Assembly (NCBI GenBank): GCA_025924815.1
Contig: JAICHQ010000019.1
Location: 1-41,070 of the forward strand
DNA length: 41,070 nt
Origin: Nocardioides sp.
GTDB taxonomy: Bacteria; Actinomycetota; Actinomycetes; Propionibacteriales; Nocardioidaceae
Reading direction: 5' to 3'
Of this stretch, positions 21,169-30,148 are shown in pieces. The notes below the pieces were generated by a model that had not been told where the DNA came from, searched no databases, and was given only the letters and a program-made list of their open reading frames with translations. A program made the position numbers and the translations under genes. Numbering within the stretch: position 1 is the first letter of the stretch; each line of letters starts with the position of its first letter.

Positions 21169-22092
21169 ATGACCGCACCGTCGGGAGACCAGTTCGAGAT
21201 CGCGGGCGGGGGCTACCGCGCCGTCGTCACGGAGTCCGGGGCGACCCTGAGGGTCCTGGAGTACGCCGGGCGGCCGGTGCTGCACGGGTTCGCCGAGGAC
21301 GAGATGTCCGGTGCAGGGAGGGGCCAGCTGCTCGTTCCCTGGCCCAACCGGATCCGCGACGGGAGGTACACCTTCGAGGGACGCGAGCTCCAGCTCGGGC
21401 TGACCGAGCCGTCGCGGGGCAACGCCTCGCACGGACTGGCCCGCTGGGCCGCCTGGACCCCCGAGGAGCACGCGGCGAGCTCGGTGTCGCTCGGCTACCG
21501 GCTGATGGCGCAGTCGGGGTATCCCTGGACGGTCGACCTGCACGTGCTCTACGACCTGTCCGCCGACGGGCTCACCGTCACCCAGACCGCCACCAACCTC
21601 AGCGACCGGCCGGCGCCGTACGCGTCGGGCGCCCATCCCTACCTCTCGGCCGGCGAGGGCCCGGTCGATGGTTGGGAGCTGACCCTGCCGGCGTCGATCA
21701 GGCTGCTGCCCGACGAGCGTCTCCTGCCGGCCGGCGAGGAGGACGTCGAGGGCACGGCGTACGACTTCCGGGTGGCCCGCCCGGTGCGCGACTCCCGCCT
21801 GGATGACGCCTTCGGACGCCTCGCGCGCGACGACGACGGCGTGGCGACGACCCTCGTGCGCGACCCGGCCACCGGTCGTGGCGCCGCGCTGTGGGTGGAC
21901 CGGCATCACCCGTGGCTGATGGTCTTCAGCGCCGATGACGGGTGGGACCCGCCTCGTCAGGCGCTCGCCGTCGAGCCGATGACGGCACCGCCGGACGCCT
22001 TCCGCAGCGGGCGCGACCTGCTCACCCTCGCCCCGGCCGGTGAGCCCGGCGACGAGGCGTCAGTCAGCTGGGGGATCCGGGCGCTGGAGTGA
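21169..22092 (+). CDS. Aldose 1-epimerase family protein
   Basis: Mutarotase-type enzyme interconverting sugar anomers, 307 residues. The catalytic pair is visible: His in NASHGLARW (about residue 87) and in SGAHPYLSAG (about 158), plus the general base Glu in LAVEPMTAPPDAF (about 269). LLVPWPNRIRDGRYTFEG is the typical entry to the galactose-mutarotase sandwich. ATG 21169 is preferred to the long upstream extension, which lies in the VOC gene. Its last 33 bases overlap the end of the convergent PH-domain gene. Confidence 0.88.
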   Translation: MTAPSGDQFEIAGGGYRAVVTESGATLRVLEYAGRPVLHGFAEDEMSGAGRGQLLVPWPNRIRDGRYTFEGRELQLGLTEPSRGNASHGLARWAAWTPEEHAASSVSLGYRLMAQSGYPWTVDLHVLYDLSADGLTVTQTATNLSDRPAPYASGAHPYLSAGEGPVDGWELTLPASIRLLPDERLLPAGEEDVEGTAYDFRVARPVRDSRLDDAFGRLARDDDGVATTLVRDPATGRGAALWVDRHHPWLMVFSADDGWDPPRQALAVEPMTAPPDAFRSGRDLLTLAPAGEPGDEASVSWGIRALE

Positions 22093-22542
22093 GTCGCTCG
22101 CGGTCCGCGCCAGGAGCATCCTCAGCTGGACGACCGCCACCCTGGCCCGATCACCGTCGCTGGCCTGGACACCGAGCGCCGAGCGGCTGGTGCCGTCGGC
22201 GAGGTCGAGCACGGCGAACGGCGCGCCGCGTGGCATGTTCACGGCCAGCACCTCGGCCCACTCGTAGTGGTAGGTCCGGAACCCGTTGACCACCTCGAGC
22301 CCGGCCCCGCTCGCGGTCACGCGGCACCGGACGAGCGCCCAGGCCACGACGACCGTGAGCAGGGCGATCAGGACCAGCGTGAGGTTCTGGAAGAACGTCA
22401 CTCTGGCCCGCACCGCTGGGCCCACCGCCACCCAGGCCGCGCCACAGACCACGACGAGGAGCCCCCCGCAGAAGTAGATCGCCAGTCGCACGCCGAGCGG
22501 GCGCCAGGTGTGCGGGATGCTCGGCTCAGAGACGGCAGGCAT
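22060..22542 (-). CDS. Two-TM protein with bacterial PH domain
   Basis: 160 residues. Two membrane spans (about 18-41 and 51-71) are followed by a compact domain (RCRVTASGAGLEVVNGFRTYHYEWAEVLAVNMPRGA ... LDLADGTSRSALGVQ) typical of the short bacterial PH domains in actinobacteria. The domain's role is not established. The start codon is inside the end of hisG (17-base overlap), so it belongs to the hisE-hisG transcript. I believe this neighbour is common in actinobacteria; it may be an evolutionary rider rather than a histidine gene. Confidence 0.85.
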   Translation of the reverse strand: MPAVSEPSIPHTWRPLGVRLAIYFCGGLLVVVCGAAWVAVGPAVRARVTFFQNLTLVLIALLTVVVAWALVRCRVTASGAGLEVVNGFRTYHYEWAEVLAVNMPRGAPFAVLDLADGTSRSALGVQASDGDRARVAVVQLRMLLARTASDSLQRPDPPAD

Positions 22543-23398
22543 GGATGTCGGTCACCAGGATCCCTCGAGCCCCGATGGTCCACAGCTGGTCCATCACCCG
22601 GTGGGCGCCGGCGCGCGGGACCATCGCCCGCACCGCGACCCACCCGGCGCGATGGAGGGGCGAGACCGTGGGGCTCTCGATGCCGGGCGTCAGGTCGACC
22701 GCCTCGGTCACCCGCTCCTCCGGGATGTCGTAGTCCATCATCACGTAGCTGCGCGCGGCCATCACGCCCTCGAGCCGCCGCCGGAAGACGTCCAGACCGG
22801 GAGAGGCGTCGCCTCCGCGGGTCACCAGGACGGCCTCCGACTCCAGGATCGGGTCGCCGAAGACGGCCAGTCCCGCCCGGGCTAACGTGCTCCCGGTCTC
22901 GACCACGTCGGCGATCACGTCGGCCACCCCGAGGTGGACGCTGCTCTCGACGGCCCCGTCGAGCCGGCTCACGGTAGCCTCGACCCCCCTTTCGGCGAGG
23001 TACTGCCGCACGATCCCGGGGTACGACGTGGCGATGCGCGCCCCCTGGAGATCCGCGACGTCGGCGTACTCCCCCGTCGGCCCGGCGAAACGGAAGGTGC
23101 TGCGACCGAAGCCGAGCCCGAGCACCTCCTCGGCCTTGGCGCCGGAGTCCAGGAGCAGGTCGCGACCGGTGATCCCGACGTCGAGCGTCCCCTCCCCGAC
23201 GTACAGGGCGATGTCGCGCGGGCGCAGGTAGAACAGCTCCACGCCGTTGTCGGCGTCGAGGAGGGTGAGCTCCTTGGCGTCCTGGCGCGTGCGGTAGCCG
23301 GACTCGCGGAGCATGTCGGAGGCGGACTGCGCGAGCGCGCCCTTGTTGGGCACCGCGATCCGCAGGATCGCCGGGTCGGTCGAGGTGGTCGAGACCAT
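22526..23398 (-). CDS. hisG: ATP phosphoribosyltransferase, long form
   Basis: First step of histidine synthesis: condenses ATP and PRPP. At 290 residues it is the long form with a C-terminal regulatory ACT-like domain (GVESPTVSPLHRAGWVAVRAMV, about 215-290) that binds histidine; no HisZ partner is needed. The catalytic part starts ILRIAVPNKGALAQSA, and DVVETGSTLARAGL is the PRPP-binding loop. The first residues MVSTTSTD and the ATG itself are encoded by a copy of the dispersed repeat (23373-23398). It starts 8 bases after hisE with GAGGA upstream. Confidence 0.96.
   Translation of the reverse strand: MVSTTSTDPAILRIAVPNKGALAQSASDMLRESGYRTRQDAKELTLLDADNGVELFYLRPRDIALYVGEGTLDVGITGRDLLLDSGAKAEEVLGLGFGRSTFRFAGPTGEYADVADLQGARIATSYPGIVRQYLAERGVEATVSRLDGAVESSVHLGVADVIADVVETGSTLARAGLAVFGDPILESEAVLVTRGGDASPGLDVFRRRLEGVMAARSYVMMDYDIPEERVTEAVDLTPGIESPTVSPLHRAGWVAVRAMVPRAGAHRVMDQLWTIGARGILVTDIHACRL
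23373..23398. repeat. Dispersed repeat family 1, copy e (hisG start)
   Basis: On the minus strand it reads ATGGTCTCGAC, 3 bases, then CTCGACCGAC: an exact consensus pair of half-sites. The ATG of the repeat is the hisG start codon and the rest encodes VSTTSTD. Confidence 0.65.
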
Positions 23399-23406
23399 CG
23401 GGGTCC

Positions 23407-23670
23407 TCACAGGTGGGCGTAGACGTCGTCGAGGGTGAGTCCGGTTGCGAGCATCAGCACCTGGGCGTGGTAAAGCAGCTGGCTGAGCTCCTCGGCCGCG
23501 CGTTCCGGCGTCTCGTGCTCGGCGGCCATCCACGACTCGGCGGCCTCCTCGACCAGCTTCTTGCCGATCGTGTGCACGCCGGCGTCGAGCGCGGCCACGG
23601 TGCCCGACCCCTCCGGCCGGTGCTCGGCCTTGCCGGCGAGCTCGGCCCAGAGCTGCTCGAACGTCTTCAC
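23407..23670 (-). CDS. hisE: Phosphoribosyl-ATP diphosphatase
   Basis: Second step of histidine synthesis, hydrolysing PR-ATP. The 87-residue all-helical protein is a stand-alone HisE (not fused to HisI). [19 protein letters not shown] and [19 protein letters not shown] carry the conserved acidic Mg-binding residues of the MazG-like fold. It is first in the hisE-hisG-PH transcript. A TACCCT box 12 bases before the ATG may be its -10. Confidence 0.96.
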   Translation of the reverse strand: MKTFEQLWAELAGKAEHRPEGSGTVAALDAGVHTIGKKLVEEAAESWMAAEHETPERAAEELSQLLYHAQVLMLATGLTLDDVYAHL

Positions 23671-23726
23671 CCGAGAAGGGTAGTTCTCGCTTGCCGTCGC
23701 AGACGCATCACGTCCAGGGTGGACCG

Positions 23727-24290
23727 GTGACCTTCGAGCGGACCTCCTGGCCCCGACACACCCGACGGCTGACCATCCGCCCCGCCACCGGCGCCGACCT
23801 GCCGGCCGTGTACGCCGTACGGTCGCTGCCGGAGGTGGCCGAGTGGATGCCGTCCCACCCGCGCAGCTATGAGGACTTCGTCCTGCGGCAGGGCGAGAGC
23901 CACGCGATGGAGCGCTGCCTGGTGATGCAGGTGGACGGCGAGGTGGTCGGCGACCTCTACCTCCACGTCGAGGACGCCTGGGCGCAGGCCGAGGTCAGCG
24001 AGCAGGGGGCGGCGGCGCAGGCCGAGATCGGGTGGTGCCTGTCGCCCGACCACCAGGGCCACGGCTACGTGACCGAGGCGATGACCGAGCTGGTGCGGCT
24101 CTGCTTCGAGGATCTCGGCGTACGCCGCCTCACCGCCAACGCGTTCGCCGACAACGCTGCGTCGCGACGGGTGATGGAGCGGCTGGGGATGGTCTGCGAG
24201 GCGCACAACCGCGCCGACTCCCTCCACCGGGAGCACGGCTGGATCGACGGCGTCACCTACGCGCTGCTGAGGGAGGACTGGGAGAAGTAG
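23727..24290 (+). CDS. GNAT-family N-acetyltransferase
   Basis: 187 residues of the RimJ/RimL type (acts on protein N-termini or small amines). [17 protein letters not shown] opens the fold, and [19 protein letters not shown] is motif A with the acetyl-CoA pyrophosphate loop (Q-G-H-G-Y). [21 protein letters not shown] is the typical end of the family. GTG 23727 lies 6 bases after CAGGGT; the open frame reaches 23691 but that part is uncharacteristic. Substrate unknown. It is divergent from hisE and convergent with the small membrane peptide gene. Confidence 0.85.
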   Translation: MTFERTSWPRHTRRLTIRPATGADLPAVYAVRSLPEVAEWMPSHPRSYEDFVLRQGESHAMERCLVMQVDGEVVGDLYLHVEDAWAQAEVSEQGAAAQAEIGWCLSPDHQGHGYVTEAMTELVRLCFEDLGVRRLTANAFADNAASRRVMERLGMVCEAHNRADSLHREHGWIDGVTYALLREDWEK

Positions 24291-24292
24291 GC

Positions 24293-24341
24293 CCTGACAC
24301 CCGGCTCGGTTTCGCACCTGTGGTGCGACCCGGATGTCAGG
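24293..24341. terminator. Long hairpin between convergent genes
   Basis: CCTGACACCCGG (24293-24304) pairs with CCGGATGTCAGG (24330-24341) with one mismatch. Inside it TCGCACC (24312-24318) pairs with GGTGCGA (24322-24328). It lies directly after the GNAT stop and 20 bases beyond the small-peptide stop, so it likely ends both transcripts. Confidence 0.65.
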
Positions 24342-24360
24342 ACCTACCTGCCAACCCCCG

Positions 24361-24576
24361 TCAGGGCAGATCCGACTGCGTCGTGCCGCCGTGGAGAGGC
24401 GGATAGTGCTTGCCGGGGGCGGGCTGCACCAGCCGGTCGTGCTGTACAGGGGAGGTGGCGTCGTCGTTCTGCGACACGATGAAGGCGCCCGTGGCGACGG
24501 CCGCGACCATCGCCGCTGCCGCGGCGAACGCAGTCGGACCGTGGGTCATCGTGTGGGTGATCGAATGCGTGCTCAT
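24361..24576 (-). CDS. Small His/Thr-rich single-pass membrane or secreted peptide
   Basis: 71 residues: a short N-terminus rich in His and Thr (STHSITHTMTHG), one hydrophobic segment (about 15-35, FAAAAAMVAAVATGAFIV), then a polar tail with several His (QHDRL, GKHYPPLHGG). It could be a signal-anchored outward-facing peptide. ATG 24576 has GAGGAA 5 bases upstream, which supports a real gene. I do not recognise a family. It follows the LuxR regulator by 128 bases and could be its target or a rider. Confidence 0.6.
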   Translation of the reverse strand: MSTHSITHTMTHGPTAFAAAAAMVAAVATGAFIVSQNDDATSPVQHDRLVQPAPGKHYPPLHGGTTQSDLP

Positions 24577-24653
24577 GGTGTTCCTCTGCCGTCTGGGGCC
24601 GGTGCTGCCGGCCGGGAGAACACCCAAGATCCGCCTAAGGGTCCGGTGACGAC

Positions 24654-24671
24654 ATCGGGAGGATTCCCGAT
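24654..24671 (-). terminator. Hairpin between the LuxR gene and the small peptide
   Basis: ATCGGGA (24654-24660) and TCCCGAT (24665-24671) form a perfect 7-bp stem with a 4-base loop, 34 bases after the regulator stop. Possible terminator or attenuator; no T-run. Confidence 0.4.
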
Positions 24672-24704
24672 TCTGGCGGATCCGGGCGGTGCGATGGACC
24701 CGGC

Positions 24705-27590
24705 TCAGCCGACGACGCGCCGGGCCAGGGCCGCGGCGGCACCGCGGTTCTCCACCCCCAGCTTGGCCAGGACGTTCGACACGTGCACGCTGACCGTCTT
24801 CTCGCTGATGACCAGGGCGCTCGCGATCGCCCGGTTCGTGGCACCCGTCGCGAGCCGGTCGAACACCTCCCGCTCGCGCGGCGTGAGGCGGCTCAACGGT
24901 CCTTCGACGATGGCCGACTCCGGCAGAGGCACCCGGGAGCGTGTGGCGATCCGCGAGGCCTGCCGTTCCAGACCGTGTGCGCCCAGGTCGTGCGCCGTGA
25001 CCCAACACTGGACGAGGAGCTCCTTGCCGGCGTCACGCGGACCGTGGTTCAGCAGCTCCAGCGCCAGCGCCAGCCGCGGTTCGAGCGCGAAGAGGGTGCC
25101 GAACGGCTCGGCGAGGGCGAGGGCCCCGCGGAACAGCGTCACCGCGGGCTGTCCGGCGCACCGGACGGCATACGCCTCGGCCAGGGCGAGCTGGACCCCG
25201 AAGTACGATCCCGACCACTCGTCGGTGAGGGCGAGGCGGGCGTACTCGAGCTGCCGCGCCGCGTGTCTGTGCACCCGGAACCCTTGAGCGTCCGGCGCCG
25301 ACCGCCCGACGCTCAACGCGTGGAACCCGATCCGCGCAGCAGACGCGGCCAGCAAGGGTGAGTCGCAGTCCTCCAGCCGGCCCAGGCACGCCTCGGCGAC
25401 CGCCAGGCACGTCGCCGCGTCATGACGGAGGTCGGCGAGCCGGATCTCCCTGAGGACGTCGACGTCATCCGGGTGACGTCTGGCCAGCTCGGGATACCTC
25501 GCCGGCTCGACTGTGGCGTGAGACCCCGCCTCGACGTCGCCGCGAGCCAGGGACAGCTCTCCGTGCAGATGCCTCCACCGAGCCCCCGGCAGCGGCATGC
25601 TGCGGAGCTCCTCCAGCAGGGAGTCCGCCGACTCGAGACGGCCGCCCCAGATCAGGCCGGTCACGATGCTCTCCCCGCAGGTCGGGTGCAGAGTGTGCTC
25701 TCCCGCCACGTCGTCTCGGTAGCCGACCCGAGCGACGGACATCCCCTGGGCCACCTGCCCCGACTCCATCAGCCGCCCGGCGAGCAGCCCGACCGAGCCC
25801 AGCGTCCACTCGACCATCCCGGCATCTCGCGCCACGTCGATGGACTCCCCGACCGCCCCGCAGGCCTCGCTCACGTGCCCGAGCAGCAAGAGCGCGTCGG
25901 ACTTGAACATCAACGCCAGGAGCAGCGCGTCGACGGCCCCTGAGGCCCGCGCGTCGTGGATCGCCCGGTCCGCGGCAGCCAGGCCGGCCGCGAACTGGCC
26001 GTTGACGTCGTGCAGCAGCGCCCGGGCTCCCAGAGCGTAGGCCCGCTCCTCGGTCGGTGAGTCACCGGCGTGCTCGACCGCGAGCCGGATCGCATCCTGC
26101 GCCCCGGTCAGGTCCCCGTTGAAGATCGCGGACGTGGCGAAGGACGAGTACGCACGGCTCGCCACCCACGGGTGGGTTCCGGGCGTCAGCATGTCGACCG
26201 CACGAGTGTTGAGCTCGTGCCAGCGATGGAGCTCGCCCTGGTCGCACGCCGCTCTGGCCACCGCGAGAAGCAGATCGACCTTGGTACACCCGGCCCGAGC
26301 CTCGGCGTCCGGCACCTGGTCCCACAGCGACAGGGCTCGCTGACGGTGGGCGACTGCCTCGGCTGCGCCCATCCTCCATGCCAGCGACCCGGCGCGCACC
26401 GAGGCCTCCAGGGTGCGCGGCAGGTCGTGCGCGGCGTACCAGTGGAACGCGAGCCGGCTCAGAAGCGCCAGGCCGGGCTCCGGCCCGGCGTCGGTCTGCT
26501 CTTGGAGGATGGCGGCGAGGTCGGCGTGCAGCCGGGCCCGTTCGTCGGGAAGCAGGTCGTCGTAGACGGCCTCACGCAGCAGCCCGTGACGGAACGCCAG
26601 TGAGTCCCCGGCGTCACGCAGCAGGTTCGCATCGAGCAGGGCGCGGAGCTGGGTGTCGAGCTGTCCTCGGTCGAGACGGCCCAGCTCCCCGAGCGTGTCG
26701 ATGTCCAACCGCGTTCCGTCCACGGAGGCGAGCCGCAGCAGCTCGCGCGGCCGCTCCGGAAGGGCGTCCATGCGCGCCAGGAAGAGATGGGCCAGATGAC
26801 CCGGAATGGCCTCCGGGGCGGCCGCAGCGAGCTCCTCGGCGTACAGCGGGTTGCCCTCGGAACGCTCCACCGCCGAGCGGATCCGGGCAGGATCGACGAG
26901 ACCGCCCACCGCATGACTCGCCACGATGGCCGCGATGCTGTCGGCGTCCAACGGGTGCAGGTCCACGTGGCGTGCGGTCCGGATCCGGCCGATCTCGGCG
27001 AGCGCTCGCCGAGCCGGATGACGTCGATGGAGGTCGTCCACGCGCACCGTCAGCACGAGCAGCAGTCGGCCCCTCGCCGTGCGGGACAGGGCCACCGCGA
27101 AGTCCTGTGTCGAGCGGTCCGCCCAGTGCATGTCTTCCATCACGACCATCAGGGGGCCGGCGGCAGCGGCCTCGAGCACGGTCAGGCGCAGATCCTCCAG
27201 GACGCGGAAGGCCTGACGTCTCCGTGGCGTCTCCGGGTCGAGAAGGGCCCGCATCCGTCGTGCGCTCGGTCGCCCACCGAGGTCCTCGAGCGGCATGACG
27301 AGGCTTCTCACGGCCTCCACCACGGGAGCGAAGGAGATCCCGGCGCCGAGGTCGAGGCAGTGGCCCATGACCACCGTGAAGCCCAGCTCCTCGGCGTGGC
27401 GCGCCAGATCTGAGACGAGAGTGGTCTTCCCGATCCCGCCGTCCCCGCCCACCAGTACCGTCTGGCTGCTGCCCGTCAGGACGAGCGACAGGGCGTCGTA
27501 CAGCTCGGCTCGTTCCCGCTCCCGGCCGAGGAGAGCGGCTGTCCCGCTCTCTCCGGGCATCGGGGCCACCGCCTGGCGTGGATTCTGCAC
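24705..27590 (-). CDS. Large ATP-binding LuxR-family regulator (LAL type)
   Basis: 961 residues. An N-terminal AAA-like ATPase carries Walker A GGDGGIGKTTL (about 48-58) and Walker B LMVVMEDMHWAD. It is followed by a long helical repeat region (about 350-880, many TPR-like segments such as AYALGARALLHDVNGQFAAGL) and a C-terminal LuxR HTH (LTPREREVFDRLATGATNRAIASALVISEKTVSVH). This is the MalT/LAL design, where an inducer and ATP trigger oligomerisation and DNA binding. The inducer and targets are unknown. GTG 27590 is used; ATG 27560 is an alternative. It lies alone between ribH and the small peptide. Confidence 0.92.
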   Translation of the reverse strand: MQNPRQAVAPMPGESGTAALLGRERERAELYDALSLVLTGSSQTVLVGGDGGIGKTTLVSDLARHAEELGFTVVMGHCLDLGAGISFAPVVEAVRSLVMPLEDLGGRPSARRMRALLDPETPRRRQAFRVLEDLRLTVLEAAAAGPLMVVMEDMHWADRSTQDFAVALSRTARGRLLLVLTVRVDDLHRRHPARRALAEIGRIRTARHVDLHPLDADSIAAIVASHAVGGLVDPARIRSAVERSEGNPLYAEELAAAAPEAIPGHLAHLFLARMDALPERPRELLRLASVDGTRLDIDTLGELGRLDRGQLDTQLRALLDANLLRDAGDSLAFRHGLLREAVYDDLLPDERARLHADLAAILQEQTDAGPEPGLALLSRLAFHWYAAHDLPRTLEASVRAGSLAWRMGAAEAVAHRQRALSLWDQVPDAEARAGCTKVDLLLAVARAACDQGELHRWHELNTRAVDMLTPGTHPWVASRAYSSFATSAIFNGDLTGAQDAIRLAVEHAGDSPTEERAYALGARALLHDVNGQFAAGLAAADRAIHDARASGAVDALLLALMFKSDALLLLGHVSEACGAVGESIDVARDAGMVEWTLGSVGLLAGRLMESGQVAQGMSVARVGYRDDVAGEHTLHPTCGESIVTGLIWGGRLESADSLLEELRSMPLPGARWRHLHGELSLARGDVEAGSHATVEPARYPELARRHPDDVDVLREIRLADLRHDAATCLAVAEACLGRLEDCDSPLLAASAARIGFHALSVGRSAPDAQGFRVHRHAARQLEYARLALTDEWSGSYFGVQLALAEAYAVRCAGQPAVTLFRGALALAEPFGTLFALEPRLALALELLNHGPRDAGKELLVQCWVTAHDLGAHGLERQASRIATRSRVPLPESAIVEGPLSRLTPREREVFDRLATGATNRAIASALVISEKTVSVHVSNVLAKLGVENRGAAAALARRVVG

Positions 27591-27666
27591 AGTCCCGAGA
27601 AGAACTCATCGTAGACCGGGCGGCAGGCCGACCACCTCGGAGTTTTCTCCCTCGCGGTCGGCGTGA

Positions 27667-28152
27667 TCAGGAGTGGTGGGCGGCTCGGATCACCCGCAGG
27701 GCGAGGGCCGTCCGCAGGGCCGCCGCCGTGGCGTCGTAGCCCTTGTCCTCCGTCGACCCCTCGAGGCCGGCCCGGGCCAGGGCCTGCTCGTCGTCGTCGC
27801 AGGTGAGCACGCCGAAGCCGACCGGCGTCGCGGTGTCGACGGCGACCCGGGTGAGCCCGTCGGTGGCGGCGGAGCAGACGTACTCGAAGTGCGGCGTGCC
27901 GCCCCGCACGACCACGCCCAGTGCGACCACGGCATCGTGGGTGCGCGCCAGCTCGGCCGCGACCACCGGCAGCTCGAAGGTGCCGGGCACGCGGACCTCC
28001 GTCACCTCGCTCACCGAGTACGCCGCGAGCGCGCGCCGGGCGCCGTCGAGGAGGCCGTCGGTGACCCGGGTGTGCCACCGGGCGGCGACCACGCCGACCG
28101 ACAGGTCGCTGCAGTCGACCGGCTCGTCGGCCGGAGCGCCGGCGCCGCTCAC
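27667..28152 (-). CDS. ribH: 6,7-dimethyl-8-ribityllumazine synthase
   Basis: Penultimate riboflavin step, joining the ribityl pyrimidine and the four-carbon unit; the family forms icosahedral or pentameric assemblies. 161 residues. [20 protein letters not shown] holds the Trp/aromatic site, [13 protein letters not shown] the phosphate region, and [14 protein letters not shown] the catalytic His. The GTG at 28152 overlaps the ribBA stop (GTGA). Last gene of the riboflavin operon. Confidence 0.96.
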   Translation of the reverse strand: MSGAGAPADEPVDCSDLSVGVVAARWHTRVTDGLLDGARRALAAYSVSEVTEVRVPGTFELPVVAAELARTHDAVVALGVVVRGGTPHFEYVCSAATDGLTRVAVDTATPVGFGVLTCDDDEQALARAGLEGSTEDKGYDATAAALRTALALRVIRAAHHS

Positions 28153-29438
28153 CGCGCCACCCCGTGCGGGTCCACCGGCGCGGCCGGGGCGGCCGGGGCG
28201 GCCGTCGGTCCCGGAGCCGCGGGCGGGGGGAGGTCGGGGATGTGGTGGCCCATCCGGTCGCGCTTGGTGCGCAGGTAGCGCAGGTTGTGCGGGTTGGGCC
28301 GCGGGGTGAGCGGCACCTGCGCGTCGACGGCCACCCCGAAGTCGGCCAGCGCGGCGGACTTGTCGGGGTTGTTGGTCAGCAGGCGTACCGAGCTCACCCC
28401 GAGGTCGCGCAGCACCTGCGAGGCCGCGCCGTAGTGCCGCGCGTCGGCCGGCAGGCCGAGGTCGAGGTTGGCGTCGACGGTGTCGCGACCCGTGTCCTGG
28501 AGCGCGTACGCCTCGAGCTTGGCCACCAGCCCGATCCCCCGGCCTTCGTGGCCTCGCAGGTAGACGACCACCCCGCGGCCGGCGGCGACGATGCGCGCCA
28601 GGGCGTCGTCCAGCTGCGGTCCGCAGTCGCACCGCTGGGAGCCGAACACGTCGCCGGTCAGACACTCCGAGTGCACCCGGGTCAGGACCGGCTCGGGGCC
28701 ACCGACGTCGCCGTACACCAGGGCGAGGTGCTCGGACCCGTCGATCCGCGAGCGATAGCCGTACGCCGTGAAGTCGCCGTGCCGCGTCGGCAGCCAGGTC
28801 TGTGCGACCCGCTCGACGAGTTCCTCGGTGCGGTGGCGATGACGGACCAGGTCGTCGATCGAGATCATCGCGAGCCCGTGCTCGTCGGCGAACGCGCGCA
28901 GCTGCGGTGCCCGCCGCATCGTGCCGTCGTCGTTGACGATCTCGACCAGGACGCCGACCGGGGTGAGCCCCGCCAGCCGGGCCAGGTCGACCGCCGCCTC
29001 GGTGTGACCGCGGCGGGTGAGCACACCGCCCTCGGAGTAGCGCAGGGGGAACACGTGCCCGGGCCTGGTGATCTCCCACGGCTCGGTCGCGGAGTCGGCC
29101 AGCACCCGGGCCGTGTGCGCGCGGTCGGCGGCGCTGATGCCGGTGGTCACGCCGTCGCGGGCGTCCACCGAGACCGTGAACTGCGTGCGCATGCGGTCGC
29201 GGTTGTGCGGCGTCATCAGCGGGATCTCCAGCCGGTCGAGCATCTCGGCCGGCATCGGCACGCAGATCACCCCCGAGCTGTGCCGGATCGTGAACGCCAT
29301 CAGCTCCGGCGTGGCCTTCGCCGCCGCGAAGATGAGGTCGCCCTCGTTCTCGCGGTCCTCGTCGTCGACGACCACGACGGGTCGGCCCGCTGCGATGTCG
29401 GCGATCGCCCGGTCGATGCGGTCCAATTCCACGGTCAT
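28149..29438 (-). CDS. ribBA: Bifunctional DHBP synthase / GTP cyclohydrolase II
   Basis: Makes both precursors of riboflavin: 3,4-dihydroxy-2-butanone 4-phosphate (RibB half) and the pyrimidine from GTP (RibA half). 429 residues. RibB signature [16 protein letters not shown] near residue 26; RibA zinc site [17 protein letters not shown] near 260, and catalytic [14 protein letters not shown] proline/alanine-rich tail of about 30 residues follows the RibA core and is not conserved. The ATG is preceded by GGAGGA that lies in the tail of ribM (ATGA overlap). Confidence 0.97.
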   Translation of the reverse strand: MTVELDRIDRAIADIAAGRPVVVVDDEDRENEGDLIFAAAKATPELMAFTIRHSSGVICVPMPAEMLDRLEIPLMTPHNRDRMRTQFTVSVDARDGVTTGISAADRAHTARVLADSATEPWEITRPGHVFPLRYSEGGVLTRRGHTEAAVDLARLAGLTPVGVLVEIVNDDGTMRRAPQLRAFADEHGLAMISIDDLVRHRHRTEELVERVAQTWLPTRHGDFTAYGYRSRIDGSEHLALVYGDVGGPEPVLTRVHSECLTGDVFGSQRCDCGPQLDDALARIVAAGRGVVVYLRGHEGRGIGLVAKLEAYALQDTGRDTVDANLDLGLPADARHYGAASQVLRDLGVSSVRLLTNNPDKSAALADFGVAVDAQVPLTPRPNPHNLRYLRTKRDRMGHHIPDLPPPAAPGPTAAPAAPAAPVDPHGVAR

Positions 29439-30148
29439 CGTGTTCCTCCGATGGTCTCGACAGGCTCGACCGACGGAGTCGGGCGCTCTTCCGCGGTGGC
29501 CCGCAGCCAGACGACGAACCCCCAGATCACCAGCCCGCCGTAGACGACGTACAGGATCGCGGTCGGGTAGTAGTGGCTGTGCCACAGCAGGGGTACGCCG
29601 ACCAGGTCGACCGCGATCCAGGCGAGCCAGAAGTCGTTCCAGCCCCGGGCCATCGCGTAGGTGGCGACCATGGACCCGACGAAGATCCAGGCGTCGCACC
29701 AGTAGTACCACCGCGGGGCCGGCCAGCCGGCGCCGATCTCGGCGAAGACCTTCTGGCAGACCAGCACGCCCGCCACCCACACCAGCAGGTAGCCGAGACG
29801 CTCGCCCGCACGGGCCCAGCGGGGCGTGATCGCCGGGGCGTCGGCCGCGCGGAGCCCCTTCACCTGGCGCCACCTCCACCAGCCGTAGATGCTGGTGATC
29901 ACGAAGAAGACCTGCCGCCCGGCCTGGCCGAACAGCGGTTGCTGCGCCCCCTGCTCGAAGGTCGCGGCGATGAAGACGCTGAACAGCAGGACGTTGCCGA
30001 CGATCCCGACCGGCCACGCCCAGACCCGGCGGCGCAGGCCGCCGACGGCGGAGGCGAAGCCGAAGGCGTTGCCCAGGATCTCGCGCCAGGTGATCGGATG
30101 GCCCGCGATCGTGACCTGGGCGTCGTAGAGCCACTGGAGGAGGTTCAT
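29435..30148 (-). CDS. ribM: Riboflavin transporter of the PnuC family (RibM/PnuX-like)
   Basis: 237 residues, about seven membrane segments, with the PnuC fold: [22 protein letters not shown] near the N-terminus and the substrate-pocket pattern [11 protein letters not shown]. PnuC members move nicotinamide riboside, thiamin or riboflavin. Here the operon is controlled by FMN, and the known RibM/PnuX transporters of Streptomyces and Corynebacterium sit in the same operon position, so riboflavin is the probable cargo (inference). The last 20 or so residues ([12 protein letters not shown]) come from dispersed repeat copy b. Overlaps ribE and ribBA by ATGA. Confidence 0.85.
   Translation of the reverse strand: MNLLQWLYDAQVTIAGHPITWREILGNAFGFASAVGGLRRRVWAWPVGIVGNVLLFSVFIAATFEQGAQQPLFGQAGRQVFFVITSIYGWWRWRQVKGLRAADAPAITPRWARAGERLGYLLVWVAGVLVCQKVFAEIGAGWPAPRWYYWCDAWIFVGSMVATYAMARGWNDFWLAWIAVDLVGVPLLWHSHYYPTAILYVVYGGLVIWGFVVWLRATAEERPTPSVEPVETIGGTR
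29451..29476. repeat. Dispersed repeat family 1, copy b (ribM tail)
   Basis: Plus strand: GGTCTCGAC, 3 bases, CTCGACCGAC, an exact consensus pair preceded by AT as in copy e. In the ribM frame it encodes the terminal SVEPVETI. Confidence 0.65.

Noticed and set aside
24410..24649. Plus-strand 79-codon frame with a hydrophobic stretch
   Set aside because: It is the complement of the small membrane peptide; the minus-strand gene has the better ribosome site and ends next to a terminator.
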